DNA of 64,000 nt from Aspidapion aeneum (GCA_963576565.1 OY755044.1:55709783-55773782); one strand, 5' to 3'. Counted from the first letter of the stretch, positions 32,011 to 43,008 are shown. Translations and numbers: made by a program. The notes: a model not told the origin generated them from the sequence alone.

Positions 32011-34087
32011 ATTGTTTGGTTTTCACTTTCTCCAACGTCGATCACGAGGATACGAGTGATCCCCGTCTGGAACACGTCCTGATAGTCAGGAACAAATGTT
32101 CCATGCCAATCCACGACCGGACCGGTTTCGACCTTTTGGGCCATCCTCAGGTGAATGTAGGCGATAGCTCCGTGTAGAGCATAAGTTGTGTGAAACCACC
32201 AGAAACAACTACTCCGAAGGAAAATACCCCTACCGGCATTGAATTATACTGATGGTTTGAGGCTTTCGTTGAGAACTTGTTAAAACTGTTTACTTTTCAC
32301 TTTCTCCAACGTCGATCACGAGGATACGAGTGATCCCCGTCTGGAACACGTCCTGATAGTCAGGAACAAATGTTCCATGCCAATCCACGACCGGACCGGT
32401 TTCGACCTTTTGGGCCATCTTCAGGTGAATGTAGGCGATAGCTCCGTGTAGAGCATAAGTTTTGTGAAACCACCAGAAACAACTACTCCGAGGGAAAATA
32501 CCCCTACCGGCATTGAATTATACTGATGGTTTGAGACTTTCGTTGGGAACTTGTTAAAACTGTTTGGTTTTCACTTTCTCCAACGTCGATCACGAGGATA
32601 CGAGTGATCCCCGTCTGGAACACGTCCTGATAGTCAGGAACAAATGTTCCATGCCAATCCACGACCGGACCGGTTTCGACCTTTTGGGCCATCCTCAGGT
32701 GAATGTAGGCGATAGCTCCGTGTAGAGCATAAGTTGTGTGAAACCACCAGAAACAACTACTCCGAGGGAAAATACCCCTACCGGCATTGAATTATACTGA
32801 TGGTTTGAGGCTTTCATTGAGAACTTGTTAAAACTGTTTGGTTTTTACTTTCTCCAACGTCGATCACGAGGATACGAGTGATCCCCGTCTGGAACACGTC
32901 CTGATAGTCAGGAACAAATGTTCCATGCCAATCCACGACCGGACCGGTTTCGACCTTTTGGGCCATCCTCAGGTGAATGTAGGCGATAGCTCCGTGTAGA
33001 GCATAAGTTGTGTGAAACCACCAGAAACAACTACTCCGAGGGAAAATACCCCTACTGGCATTGAATTATACTGATGGTTTGAGGCTTTCGTTGGGAACTT
33101 GTTAAAACTGTTTGGTTTTCACTTTCTCCAACGTCGATCACGAGGTTACGAGTGATCTCCGTCTGGAACACGTCCTGATAGTCAGGAACAAATGTTCCAT
33201 GCAAATCCACGACCGGACCGGTTTCGACCTTTTGGGCCATCCTTAGGTGAATGTAGGCGATAGCTCCGTGTAGAGCATAAGTTGTGTGAAACCACCAGAA
33301 ACAACTACTCCGAGGGAAAATACCCCTACCGGCATTGAATTACACTGATGGTTTAAGGCTTTCGTTGGGAACTTGTTAAAACTGTTTGATTTTCACTTTC
33401 TTCAACGTCGATCACGAGGATACGAGTGATCCCCGTCTGGAATACGTCCTGATAGTCAGGAACAAATGTTCCATGCCAATCCACGACCGGACCGGTTTCG
33501 ACCTTTTGGGCCATCCTCAGGTGAATGTAGGCGATGGCTCCGTGTAGAGCATAAGTTGTGTGAAACCACCAGAAACAACTACTCCGCGGGAAAATACCTC
33601 TACCGGCATTCAATTATACTGATGGTTTGAGGCTTTCGTTGGGAACTTTTGGGCCATCCTCAGGTGAATGTAGGCGATAGCTCCATGTAGAGCATAAGTT
33701 GTGTGAAACCACCAGAAACAACTACTCCGAGGGAAAATACTCCTACCGGCATTGAATTATACTGATGGTTTGAGGCTTTCGTTGGGAACTTGTTAAAACT
33801 GTTTGGTTTTCACTTTCTCCAACGTCGATCACGAGGATACGAGTGATCCCCGTCTGGAATACGTCCTGATAGTCAGGAACAAATGATCGATGCCAATCCA
33901 CGACCGGACCGGTTTCGACCTTTATGGCCATCCTAAGGTGAATGTAGGCGATAGCTACGAGTAGAGCATAAGTTGTGTGAAAACACCAGAAACAACTACT
34001 CCGAGGGAAAATACCCCTACTGGCATTGAATTATACTGATGGTTTGAGGCTTTCGTTGGGAACTTGTTAAAACTGTTTGGTTTTCAC
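32011..34087 (-). repeat. Array 1 of a 274-bp tandem repeat (retrozyme-like)
   Basis: Unit starts, measured at TTTCTCCAACGTCG, fall at 32,027, 32,301, 32,575, 32,849, 33,123, 33,397 and 33,814. The period is exactly 274 bp except at one deleted unit (jump near 33,645). Units are highly similar. Each contains, on the minus strand, a hammerhead-like sequence such as 32,109-32,156. Each also opens a 62-codon frame, which I regard as a by-product of repeat similarity. The array ends abruptly at the duplication junction (34,087/34,088). Confidence 0.92.
32109..32156 (-). ncRNA. Hammerhead-like ribozyme motif, array 1 unit 1
   Basis: Read on the minus strand: stem I ATTCAC/GTGGAT (6 pairs, one G-T), core CTGAGGA, one extra T, stem II GGCC/GGTC with loop CAAAA, GAAA box, stem III ACCG/CGGT with loop GTC, then C as the cleavage-site base. 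This is type I hammerhead topology. The predicted cut lies between 32,115 and 32,114. Equivalent sites sit every 274 bp (32,383; 32,657; 32,931; 33,205; 33,479; 33,896). Those at 33,205 (CTAAGGA) and 33,896 (CTTAGGA) have a changed core G and should be inactive. Confidence 0.55.
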
Positions 34088-35054
34088 AACAGGGATTTTA
34101 GTCTTATGCAAAGAGCTTCGTTTATAAACATATACTCTCTATCTAAAGTGTGGTTTGTTGCAAAAATACTTCCTATCACTGTACTTATGTCAAAAAGAAT
34201 CTCTTCGATATGCGGTTGGTTCTTATGGTCACAAAATAAAATCAGAGTAGCCCATTCTACAGTAATTTCACAAAGGGATATTGGGGGACTGGGAGTTTTT
34301 GATGTTTGGCACAAAGCAAATGCGCTACTTAATAAATGTTACCAAAATGATCCAAAAAAAAATTATTTCCATTCTTGCAATCGAAGAGATTCAAAACTCT
34401 CCGAACTTGATGGCTATACCTCACCAGTTTCCACACTTAAGGAGATACATACAAGAAGCATCATACGTAAACATTACATGTCAAACAGAATTGCCTTCAA
34501 GAAATATATACCTTCAACTTTCAAAACAAAATAGGGAAATTCCTAGCGCTATTCGTAATTCCGTATCTCCAAAAAACTGGCGCATCATCTTTAAAAATCT
34601 AAACTCAAATATTTTAGATCATAATCAGAAAAGCTTGCTATATATCCTTGTTCACAATGCATACCTGTTCCAAAATGTTCTGAAGAGGAGAGGTCGTTCA
34701 AATAACAATTTATGTGGGATCTGCAATATTGCACAAGACAGCCTATACCACAGATTTTTGTGTTTTAGGGAAGTAAGGATTTTGTCAATAATATTGGTTA
34801 ACTTAGTAAAAACCTTTACAAAAAGAGATATCACATTAAACAAGTTAATTTCTTTAGATTTTTCTTTATCAAATAAGAATCAGAATAGACTGGTGACGTT
34901 TTTTATTGCAAAGTCGATAACATTTGTATTGGAAAATCGACCCAGGGACAAGGGCAGTTTTATTCAAGACTACAAGGACTTTGTCTTATCTAGTGTAAAG
35001 TGGGTAAAAGGAGTCGACCGGGAAACACGTGAAAAGTTCTTGGTGCTCTTGTAA
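34088..35054 (+). pseudogene. LINE ORF2 C-terminal remnant, copy B
   Basis: A near-identical copy of 28,697-29,646 with the same frameshift at the poly(A) run (about 34,350-34,365) and the same C-terminal zinc-finger-like segment CGIC...YHRFLC. The RT catalytic blocks are absent because the duplication starts downstream of them. It keeps 15 bp (GCCCATTCTACAGTA) lost from copy A, so copy B is closer to the ancestral state here. Confidence 0.85.
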
Positions 35055-35187
35055 ATAAATATTTAAATTAGGTCAAAGTGTTGTCTAAAGTAAATACCTA
35101 TGCATAAATACATATATAGGTTATCATGTAGTAATTTAAGACAAAATGTAACTTTTTGAAATAAATATACGTTTAAAAAAAAAAGTA

Positions 35188-37003
35188 GAGGAGAGTCGCC
35201 TAGTATGGGGAGGTTTTTTCAAAAATAGTAAAAAAATAGCATGATATGTTCAAAATTGGAAAAATCTTGTAATGATAACGTTTGGCACCAGGACAGATGA
35301 TATATGTACAAAACCACTCAAATTGTCTTAAATTGGGGTAGTTTTTCTATTCTGTAAAAAAACATAATCTCGCCAAATTAGGAACCTGTGGGCGCCTAAA
35401 TCGGGGAGGTCAAATTTTCGTATACATTTACCTTTGCAGAAGCAATTTATGGATTCAATGGGATGGAAAGTGTATTTAAAAAAGTATGGATGTTATTTTT
35501 AGGAAAATAACTAAAATCTGCTAAGATGCATTTATTAAGAAAAACCTTTTTTTTTTCTACCTAGCCTATATCACACAAGCCATGATATATTAGCCTTGAA
35601 AACATTTTTTTGAAAATATCTCAGGAACTAAATCTCCTACGAAGTTTTCGGTTATAACACAAATTATTGAACAAAATGTAGTAAATTTTTAATTCTCAAA
35701 AAACTGTCATTAGCAGAAATGGATTTTGACCAAAATCTAATCAGCTCGTTAGAGTGTCGAACACTAAATAACCTAAACATTTTATGAAAATCGGTTGAGC
35801 GGTTTAGGAGCTATCGTGTTACGGACAGACACACAGGCATACACACACAGACAGACATCATGACGATAATGCTAAGATAGGTCAAAATACACCCAAATAA
35901 CACATTTTCGAGGTTATCTCAAAAAAAATGTTTTCGTCGAAAATAATACCTTCTATAGCCATTGCTGCGAGGGCTAGGAAGGTAAAAATGAATTCAAAAG
36001 TCACGATAAATAGTCATTTAAACATAGCTACCGGCCTTAGGACCAAGATCCCCGCATAATATGTGAGTTCAATTGAAGCACACAGTGCAGCGATCCCAAC
36101 CACCTCGTGGTAAGGTCACTCATCGTCAAGCAAGCTTTACAGGTAACGAAAGCTAACGTCAGAGTTTCTATTTTTTGGTTATTATTTTTGACATGTTTTC
36201 CTCGGTTTCGCATTGGCGGCTCGTTGTTATTTTAAAAATGTGGTTTTAACACAGTCTAAAGATCTATTTATTAATGATGCAGTTTCAGGATAGTTTGCAG
36301 CAAAACTTTTTAGTTCTAATTACATAAATATGTACAGTTTAGGTACCTTCATACTATGTAAAATAACATCTTCAAAATAAAAGAGAACCGCCAATGCGAA
36401 ACCGAGGAAAACATGTCAAAAATAATAACCAAAAAATAGAAACCCTGACGTTAGCTTCGCTACCTGTAAAGCTTGCTTGACGATGAGTGACCTTACCTCG
36501 TGCACTCCGCATCTTCTTCATCAGACATTGATTGACTGCAGAGTCATCCATATATTGGGCTTCGTCTTCTTATTAGATGATTCGCCTAATATGGGGAGCC
36601 CCAAATTAGGACTCCCTAATCTCCCCATAATAGGAGACACAGCCCTTTAAGGTTTATAACTTCAAAAAATAAATACCATATTTGTATTATTGAAAATAAA
36701 CTGATAGCATCAATGTTGTCTCTACAAAGCTTCGTTTAATAAAAAAACAAATCATTAATTACTAACCTTAACGTAGCCAATAATTAAAACGGATAACACA
36801 AATAAACTTTCTAAATATTTCTTTTCAGATAACATGGGCCCATACTTTCATGTTTTTAATAAAACAGGTGATCATTGCTTAAATGTAGGCAACCGAACAA
36901 ACTCTACAAAACACAGTGCGTGCGATTGGTCGTATACCCTCATTGTCTGAGATTTTGGATCTCCCCAAATTAGAAAACCTCCCCATATTAGGCGACTTTC
37001 CTC
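35188..37003. mobile_element. Non-autonomous DNA transposon, TA-flanked (copy B)
   Basis: Duplicate of the element at 29,782-31,550 with the same inverted ends (GAGGAGAGTCGCC...GGCGACTTTCCTC) and the same TA borders (35,186-35,187 and 37,004-37,005). It holds the nested foldback MITE at 36,110-36,495. It arrived by segmental duplication, not independent transposition, because flanks are shared. Confidence 0.8.
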
Positions 37004-37341
37004 TACATCGATATTTCACCTAGTATAGCTGTGCCCTCAGCAGACCAGCTGTGAGAATTGGCTCTCTCCACATTGGACATTTCGCCAGCTTAAATCGGTT
37101 GACATAACAATAAAATAACATCAAATTCACTTGGTGTTCAACCCAAAATCCCCTCTCCTTCGGCCGCAGGGCCGGACTTCTGGGCACCTACAAGAAAAGC
37201 AGAAATTGCAAGCCTCGCTGTGAGACCAAAACTCAGACTTCTGTGACCAAACTGAATGCTCTTTTGAAATTCCCACTTTGATCGGATGGTGTCACATGCA
37301 GCTACGGTGGCTAGAATAGACCGGTGTTCGGATTTTATATA

Positions 37342-37463
37342 CAGGGCGTCCCATAACTTAGGGGCCATAGTGCATCAGGTGATAGTGGAGGCTATTTCCG
37401 AGAAAAATGTTTGTATAACATGGGGTCAACACACATCTGTTTTTGAGATATAGGATTTTTAAA
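37342..37463. mobile_element. Left part of the CAGGGTGTCCC MITE (copy B)
   Basis: Same 122 bp as 31,889-32,010, ending in the same AGGATTTTTAAA (37,452-37,463) where array 2 starts. Its presence shows that the array insertion into the MITE happened before the 5.4-kb duplication. Confidence 0.9.
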
Positions 37464-38603
37464 ATTGTTTGGTTTTCACTTTCTCCAACGTCGATCACGA
37501 GGATACGAGTGATCTCCGTCTGGAACACGTCCTGATAGTCAGGAACAAATGTTCCATGCAAATCCACGACCGGACCGGTTTCGACCTTTTGGGCCATCCT
37601 CAGGTGAATGTAGGCGATAGCTCCGTGTAGAGCATAAGTTGTGTGAAACCACCAGAAACAACTACTCCGAGGGAAAATACCCCTACCGGCATTGAATTAC
37701 ACTGATGGTTTGAGGCTTTCGTTGGGAACTTGTTAAAACTGTTTGATTTTCACTTTCTCCAACGTCGATCACGAGGATACGAGTGGTCCCCGTCTGGAAC
37801 ACGTCCTGATAGTCAGGAACAAATGTTCCATGCCAATCCACGACCGGACCGGTTTCGACCTTTTGGGGCATCCTCAGGTGAATGTAGGCGATAGCTCCGT
37901 GTAGAGCATAAGTTGTGTGAAACCACTAGAAACAACTACTCCGCGGGAAAATACCTCTACCGGCATTCAATTATACTGATGGTTTGAGGCTTTCGTTGGG
38001 AACTTGTTAAAACTGTTTGGTTTTCACTTTCTCCAACGTCGATCACGATACGAGTGATCCCCGTCTGGAATACGTCCTGATAGTCAGGAACAAATGTTCG
38101 ATGCCAATCCACGACCGGACCGGTTTCGACCTTTATGGACATCCTAAGGTGAATGTAGGCGATAGTTACGAGTAGAGCATAAGTTGTGTGAAAACACCAG
38201 AAACAACTACTCCGAGGGAAAATACCCCTACTGGCATTGAATTATACTGATGGTTTGAGGCTTTCGTTGGCAACATGTTAAAACTGTTTGGTTTTCACTT
38301 TCTCCAACGTCGATCACGAGGATACGAGTGATCCCCGTCTGGAATACGTCCTGATAGTTAGGAACAAATGTTCGATGCCAATCCACGACCGGACCGGTTT
38401 CGACCTTTATGGCCATCCTAAGGTGAATGTAGGCGATAGCTACGAGTAGAGCATAAGTTGTGTGAAAACACCAGAAACAACTACTCCGAGGGAAAATACC
38501 CCTACTGGCATTGAATTATACTGATGGTTTGAGGCTTTCGTTGGGAACTTGTTAAAACTGTTTGGTTTTCACTTTCTCTAACGTCGATAACGAGGATACG
38601 AGT
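37464..38603 (-). repeat. Array 2 of the 274-bp repeat, minus orientation
   Basis: Unit starts are at 37,480, 37,754, 38,028, 38,299 and 38,573. The spacing is 274 bp except 271 once, from a 3-bp loss near 38,047. The third and fourth units belong to a variant subtype with TTTATGG in the stem II loop and CCTAAGG on the plus strand, i.e. a CTTAGGA core on the ribozyme strand. The array stops at 38,603 inside a unit. Confidence 0.9.
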
Positions 38604-39584
38604 TCCAGACGGGGATCACTCGTATCCTCGTGATCGACGTTGGAGAAAGTGAAAACCAAACAGTTTTAACAAGTTCCCAACGAAAGCCTCAAACCATCAG
38701 TATAATTCAATGCCGGTAGGGGTATTTTCTCTCGGAGTAGTTGTTTCTGGTGGTTTCACACAACTTATGCTCTACACGGAGCTATCGCCTACATTCACCT
38801 GAGGATGGCCCAAAAGGTCGAAACCGGTCCGGTCGTGGATTGGTATGGAACATTTGTTCCTGACTATCAGGACGTGTTCCAGACGGGGATCACTCGTATC
38901 CTCGTGATCGACGTTGGAGAAAGTGAAAACCAAACAGTTTTAACAAGTTCCCAACGAAAGCCTCAAACCATCAGTATAATTCAATGCCGGTAGGGGTATC
39001 TTCCCTCGGAGTAGTTGTTTCTGGTGGTTTCACACAACTTATGCTCTACACGGAGCTATCGCCTACATTCACCTGAGGATGGCCCAAAAGGTCGAAACCG
39101 GTCCGGTCATGGATTGGCATGGAACATTTGTTCCTGACTATCAGGACGTGTTCCAGACGGGGATCACTCGTATCCTCGTGATCGACGTTGGAGAAAGTGA
39201 AAACCAAACAGTTTTAACAAGTTCCCAACGAAAGCCTCAAACCATCAGTATAATTCAATGCCGGTAGGGGTATTTTCCCTCGGAGTAGTTGTTTCTGGTG
39301 GTTTCACACAACTTATGCTCTAAACGGAGCTATCGCCTACATTCACCTGAGAATGGCCCAAAAGGTCGAAACCGGTCCGGTCGTGGATTGGCATGGAACA
39401 TTTGTTCCTGACTATCAGGACGTGTTCCAGACGGGGATCACTCGTATCCTCGTGATCGAAGTTGGAGAAAATGAAAACCAAACAGTTTTAACAAGTTCCC
39501 AACGAAAGCCTCAAACCGTCAGTATAATTCAATGCCGGTAGGGGTATTTTCCCTCGGAGTAGTTGTTTCTGGTGGTTTCACACA
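38604..39584 (+). repeat. Array 2, inverted section in plus orientation
   Basis: At 38,603/38,604 the repeat flips: the sequence GAGGATACGAGT is followed by CCAGACGGGGATCACTCGTA, the reverse complement of the nearby unit. About three and a half plus-orientation units follow, with ribozyme motifs at 38,793, 39,067 and 39,341. The section ends within a unit at 39,584, directly before the second copy of the 12-bp duplication. Confidence 0.9.
38793..38840 (+). ncRNA. Hammerhead-like ribozyme motif, best plus-strand copy
   Basis: Stem I 5' strand 38,793-38,798 (ATTCAC) pairs with 38,835-38,840 (GTGGAT). The core CTGAGGA is 38,799-38,805, and the extra T is 38,806. Stem II is 38,807-38,810 with 38,816-38,819. 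The GAAA box is 38,820-38,823, whose last A starts stem III: ACCG 38,823-38,826 with CGGT 38,830-38,833. The cleavage-site C is 38,834. Everything except the single extra nucleotide matches the type I hammerhead consensus. In the unit at 39,067-39,114 the first stem I base is changed, and in 39,341-39,388 the core reads CTGAGAA (G8 lost). Confidence 0.55.
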
Positions 39585-39596
39585 AGGATTTTTAAA

Positions 39597-40200
39597 GTTA
39601 GAGGAGTGGGAGGAAAAGGGGGGAGGGTGGGGGAAAGAAAATCTGTCACAGCCAGCTAACTACTCAGCTAATTGTGGTTCAAAAATGTGGTATTTCTTTA
39701 TTTGTTAAAATTACAAGTGGAGGAGATACAGGCTGTCAAAGTAACCTCCAAAAACGTACAAAAAATACTAATTTAAAAAAAAATGAATTTTTGCTTACTT
39801 ATTGTTTTGAAAAATATCACTTATATTTTATTATTATGTCTCGCTAGAGACTTGTTTTTTTAACAAAAAATATTTAAAAAAACATTGCTTTTAATATGGC
39901 ATTCACAAAAGTTAATTCCAAAAAAATAGTTTTTTCTAAAAAAAATTTACCGACAATTTTTTTTAAATAATTTTTATTTCAATTTATTTTTCTTTTTCTA
40001 ATACACGACTTTACCTAATTTCATATTTTTACTGCGTTTTTTAAAAAAGTTATTACCAAAAAAGTTTAAAAAATCGCCAACTTTGATGCTCTGTATCTCG
40101 ACAAAGAAAGAGCTTTGACCCATGCATTACGGGAACTTTTTTATCACACATGACCTTTATCACCTATTGGCCTATGTTTCCTAAGTTATGGGACATCCTG
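39597..40200. mobile_element. Right part of the interrupted CAGGGTGTCCC MITE
   Basis: It continues the MITE after the array insertion, matching about 51,960-52,536 of the intact copy (e.g. CTCGCTAGAGACTTGTTTTT, CAACTTTGATGCTCTGTATC). It ends CCTAAGTTATGGGACATCCTG. Joined in position with 31,889-32,010 it accounts for one full MITE. Confidence 0.88.
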
Positions 40201-40752
40201 CATATAATATGTCGACTTTTTCATGTCATAGGTGGTCCAGCTGATTTTTGTAAACAAAAGTTAGATATGCTATGAACAACGGAACAACTAATATTTTTTG
40301 CATTTTTTGAAAACTAAGGCAGTTTTCCTACTGTTCTTTAGTACATCCTTATAAAATATAATTTTCTAGATGTATTGTCGTTATTTTTTTTAGCCCGCTT
40401 TATTTTTTATTAGACAAAACTTAAAACAAAGTCAATTTTTCACAAATTTGTTAGTTCGCAATTTCCACAATTCCTCAGATTTGACAGGATTTCGTTTGTA
40501 CCGCAACGCACACGACAGGTGTAAAATCCACGCGATCCTTGTTCTGTCTTTCTCATGTTTACAGCACTAGCGGTCTGCAGAATGCAACGTCTTTCGAGAG
40601 TCGAAGCAAGAAATTAAAAAGGCGCATCCTATAGTATCCCATTAGCGATATGACGTCTCATTTACCCAACAGTTAAACCTCGAGCCCCCCCCACCCTTGT
40701 CCCCACCCTTGTATCACAAAGAATATAGTCTATAGGCTATATTCTTCGGTCT
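40201..40752. other. Spacer with short perfect hairpin
   Basis: No gene. A hairpin AAGAATATAG/CTATATTCTT lies at about 40,718-40,744, next to a C-rich stretch (40,686-40,712, CCCCCCCCACCC). Otherwise AT-rich. Confidence 0.4.
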
Positions 40753-42572
40753 AGGACAACTGGGCGCCAACAACTCGGCGCCGGCCGCCAACTGTGCGCC
40801 GGGCCAACTCGGCGACGCCAACTGGGCGCCGGGCTAACTCGGCGCCGGACTAAAATATTTTTTTTTCGATAAAATGTGCAGATGAATAACAAAATACACA
40901 CATTACATTTTTTAATAAAAGAACGGTGGAACCAAAATGGCGGGTTTCTTTATTTTTAAACCGATTTGTCTCAAACTTGAAACTTTGCAGTGCTTGAGAT
41001 CACTTAATGCAGTTTCATCCTCAAATTTAAAAAAAATTAAATGGCGGATCGAAAATGGCGGACTTTCTTGTTTATGCATCGATATGTATAAAATTTGGAA
41101 CTTGGCGGTGTTTCAAATCGCTGGTTATGATTTTTGATTCAAACTCATAAAAATTCAAAATGGCGGATCCAAAATTACGGATTTCTATATTTTTAAACGG
41201 ATTTGTGTGAAATTTGAAAGTTTAATGCAGGTTTATCCTGAAACTTAAAAAAATTTAAAAAAAGTGGCGGATTTCTTTATTTTTAAACCGATTTGCCTCA
41301 AACTTGAAAGTTACAGTGCTTGAGATCACTTAATACATTTTTATTGTCTAAACTTACAAAAATTATAATAAGGGATTCAAAATGGCGGACTTTCTTATTT
41401 ATGCATTGATATGTATCAAAATATGGAACTTGGTGGTATTCCAAGTCGCTAATTATGATTTTTGACCCAAATTATTAAAAATTTAAAATGGCGGGTCCAA
41501 AATGGCGGATTTCTTTATTTTAAACCGATTTGACTCGAACTTGAAAGATTGCATTTTCTAAGGTCACTTATACAATTTTTGAGTCAAATTTAAAAAAAAA
41601 TCAAAATGGCGGATGCAAAATGGCAAACTGTCTCATTTATGAATCGATATGTATTAAATTTAAAACCTAACGGTATTTAAAGGCGCTGATTGTGATTTTT
41701 GACTCAAACCTATAAAAAATTTAAAATAATAAATCCGAAATGGTGGAATTTCTTATTTTGTAACGATTTATCTCAAATTTGAAAGATTGCATTGCTTAAG
41801 GTAACTTAATACAGTTTATGACTCAAGCTTAAAAAAATCATATATCTTTTATGTTTCAGACAAATCGGTTAGTAATTTTATATGAGTTTGAGTCAAAAAT
41901 CATCATCAGCGACTTGGAACTCCGCCAAGTTTTTATTTTATAAATATCGATGCATAAATCCGACATTTTGGATCCGCCATTTGAATTTTTTTAAGTTTCA
42001 GGATAAATCTGTATTAATAGATCTCAAGCACTGCAAACTTTCAAGTTTGAGACAAATCGGTAAAAAAATTTAGAAATCCGCCATTTTGGATTCGCCATTT
42101 TAAATTTTTTGTGAGTTTGAATTAAAAATCATAATCAGCAACCTGGAACCGCTAAGTTCCATATTTGATACATATGGATGCATAAATAAGAAAGTCCGCC
42201 ATTTTATCTGTTTTAAGTTGAGAATAAAACTGCATTAAGTGATCTCAAGCACTGCGAACTTTCAAGTTTTAGATCCGCTATTTTGTAACAAAAAACGTAA
42301 ATTTTTTTGTTACCAGGTCACGAGAACACTACACCTACCAAATTTCGACACTCGACTTAATGGATTTAACTCTACTTAACAAAACCAAATTTCAAGAAAA
42401 TTGCGTAAAGGATTTTTTAAAGATGTTTTTGTATAAATAATTTAGGTGTTTATTTTGTTTTTCATCTGCACATTTTATCGAAAAAATATGTATGTCCGGC
42501 ACCGAGTTGGCAGGGTGCGGCGCCGGGCCCAGTTGGCGGCTCCCAGGTGGCAGCGCCCAGTTGGCCTCCGGA
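40753..42572. mobile_element. Foldback element with GC-rich terminal minirepeats
   Basis: The ends are inverted: left 40,753-40,905 and right about 42,435-42,572. Both have GC-rich minirepeats built on CAACTGGGCGCC and AACTCGGCGCCGG, then TTTTTTCGATAAAATGTGCA and GATGAA. The interior left half has direct repeats of a block with AAAATGGCGGATTTCTTTAT, ACCGATTTGTCTC and CAAACTTGAAAG. The right half (from about 41,850) carries the same block inverted (AAATCCGCCATTTTGG). No transposase is present. The layout matches foldback/Galileo-type elements, whose arms hold tandem repeats. Confidence 0.8.
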
Positions 42573-42591
42573 CTTATCAGAGGTACCGAGT

Positions 42592-42985
42592 AGAGGTGTT
42601 GAAAAAGTAACTACTTGTTACTTGAGTACTCGTTACTCGACAAATAACGGAGTGACGGATACCGTTGCGAACATTAAATGATTACTTTCGTTACTTTGAT
42701 TCCTTCGATTATTTTAGTATTCAGTAATTACTAGAAAGTCGGTAATCCAAAATCACGTAATTCCTACCTTTATTTTTTTAATTTTAGCCCACATTTTGAA
42801 AATTTCAATTGAATATTTTCATAATATCAACAACAAAAATATACCTACAAGTAAGATGATCTTCGAATTAACGACAGTACGAGAATTTTGCACTAATGGT
42901 ATGATTGAATTAAATACATTTACAGTAAGCAAAGTAACGATGGTAACGAATATATAAAATGATTACTTAGTAGTCGAGTAACGAT
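42592..42985. mobile_element. Possible MITE with TTACT/AGTAAC-rich ends
   Basis: The left end has GTAACTACTTGTTACTTGAG, ACTCGTTACTCGAC; the right end has GTAGTCGAGTAACGATTAC, which pairs with CGTTACTCGAC. The interior is AT-rich and non-coding. The ends are imperfect, so the limits are approximate. Confidence 0.4.
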
Positions 42986-43008
42986 TACATATAGAAGTAG
43001 GAACAAGC

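Larger units (their letters stand above)
28697..34087. repeat. Tandem segmental duplication, copy A (about 5.4 kb)
   Basis: The block from AACAGGGATTTTAGTC at 28,697 through the LINE end, the TA-flanked DNA element, the MITE half and the first 274-bp array recurs in the same orientation from 34,088. The offset is 5,408 bp at the LINE stop and 5,453 bp further on. Copy A lacks a 15-bp stretch (between GTA repeats at 28,858) and about 45 bp (near 30,540) present in copy B. Otherwise differences are sparse. Confidence 0.93.
34088..39584. repeat. Tandem segmental duplication, copy B, plus array 2
   Basis: It repeats copy A from the middle of the LINE RT remnant to the 274-bp array. It joins array 1 without shared sequence beyond a couple of bases at GGTTTTCAC/AACAGGG. 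Its array continues into an inverted section that copy A lacks. Copy B carries an extra stretch of about 45 bp near 35,950 (CCTTCTATAGCC and following). Confidence 0.9.

Noticed and set aside
31685..37368. 76-codon minus ORF identical at 31,685 and 37,138
   Set aside because: Identity follows from the recent 5.4-kb duplication, so it is not evidence of selection. No domain recognised.
31905..39541. Series of about a dozen 62-79-codon ORFs starting MAQKVETGPVVDWHG or similar
   Set aside because: They are the same ORF in every 274-bp unit. The start overlaps the ribozyme-like core, frames do not join from unit to unit, and unit similarity alone explains their openness. No known domain.
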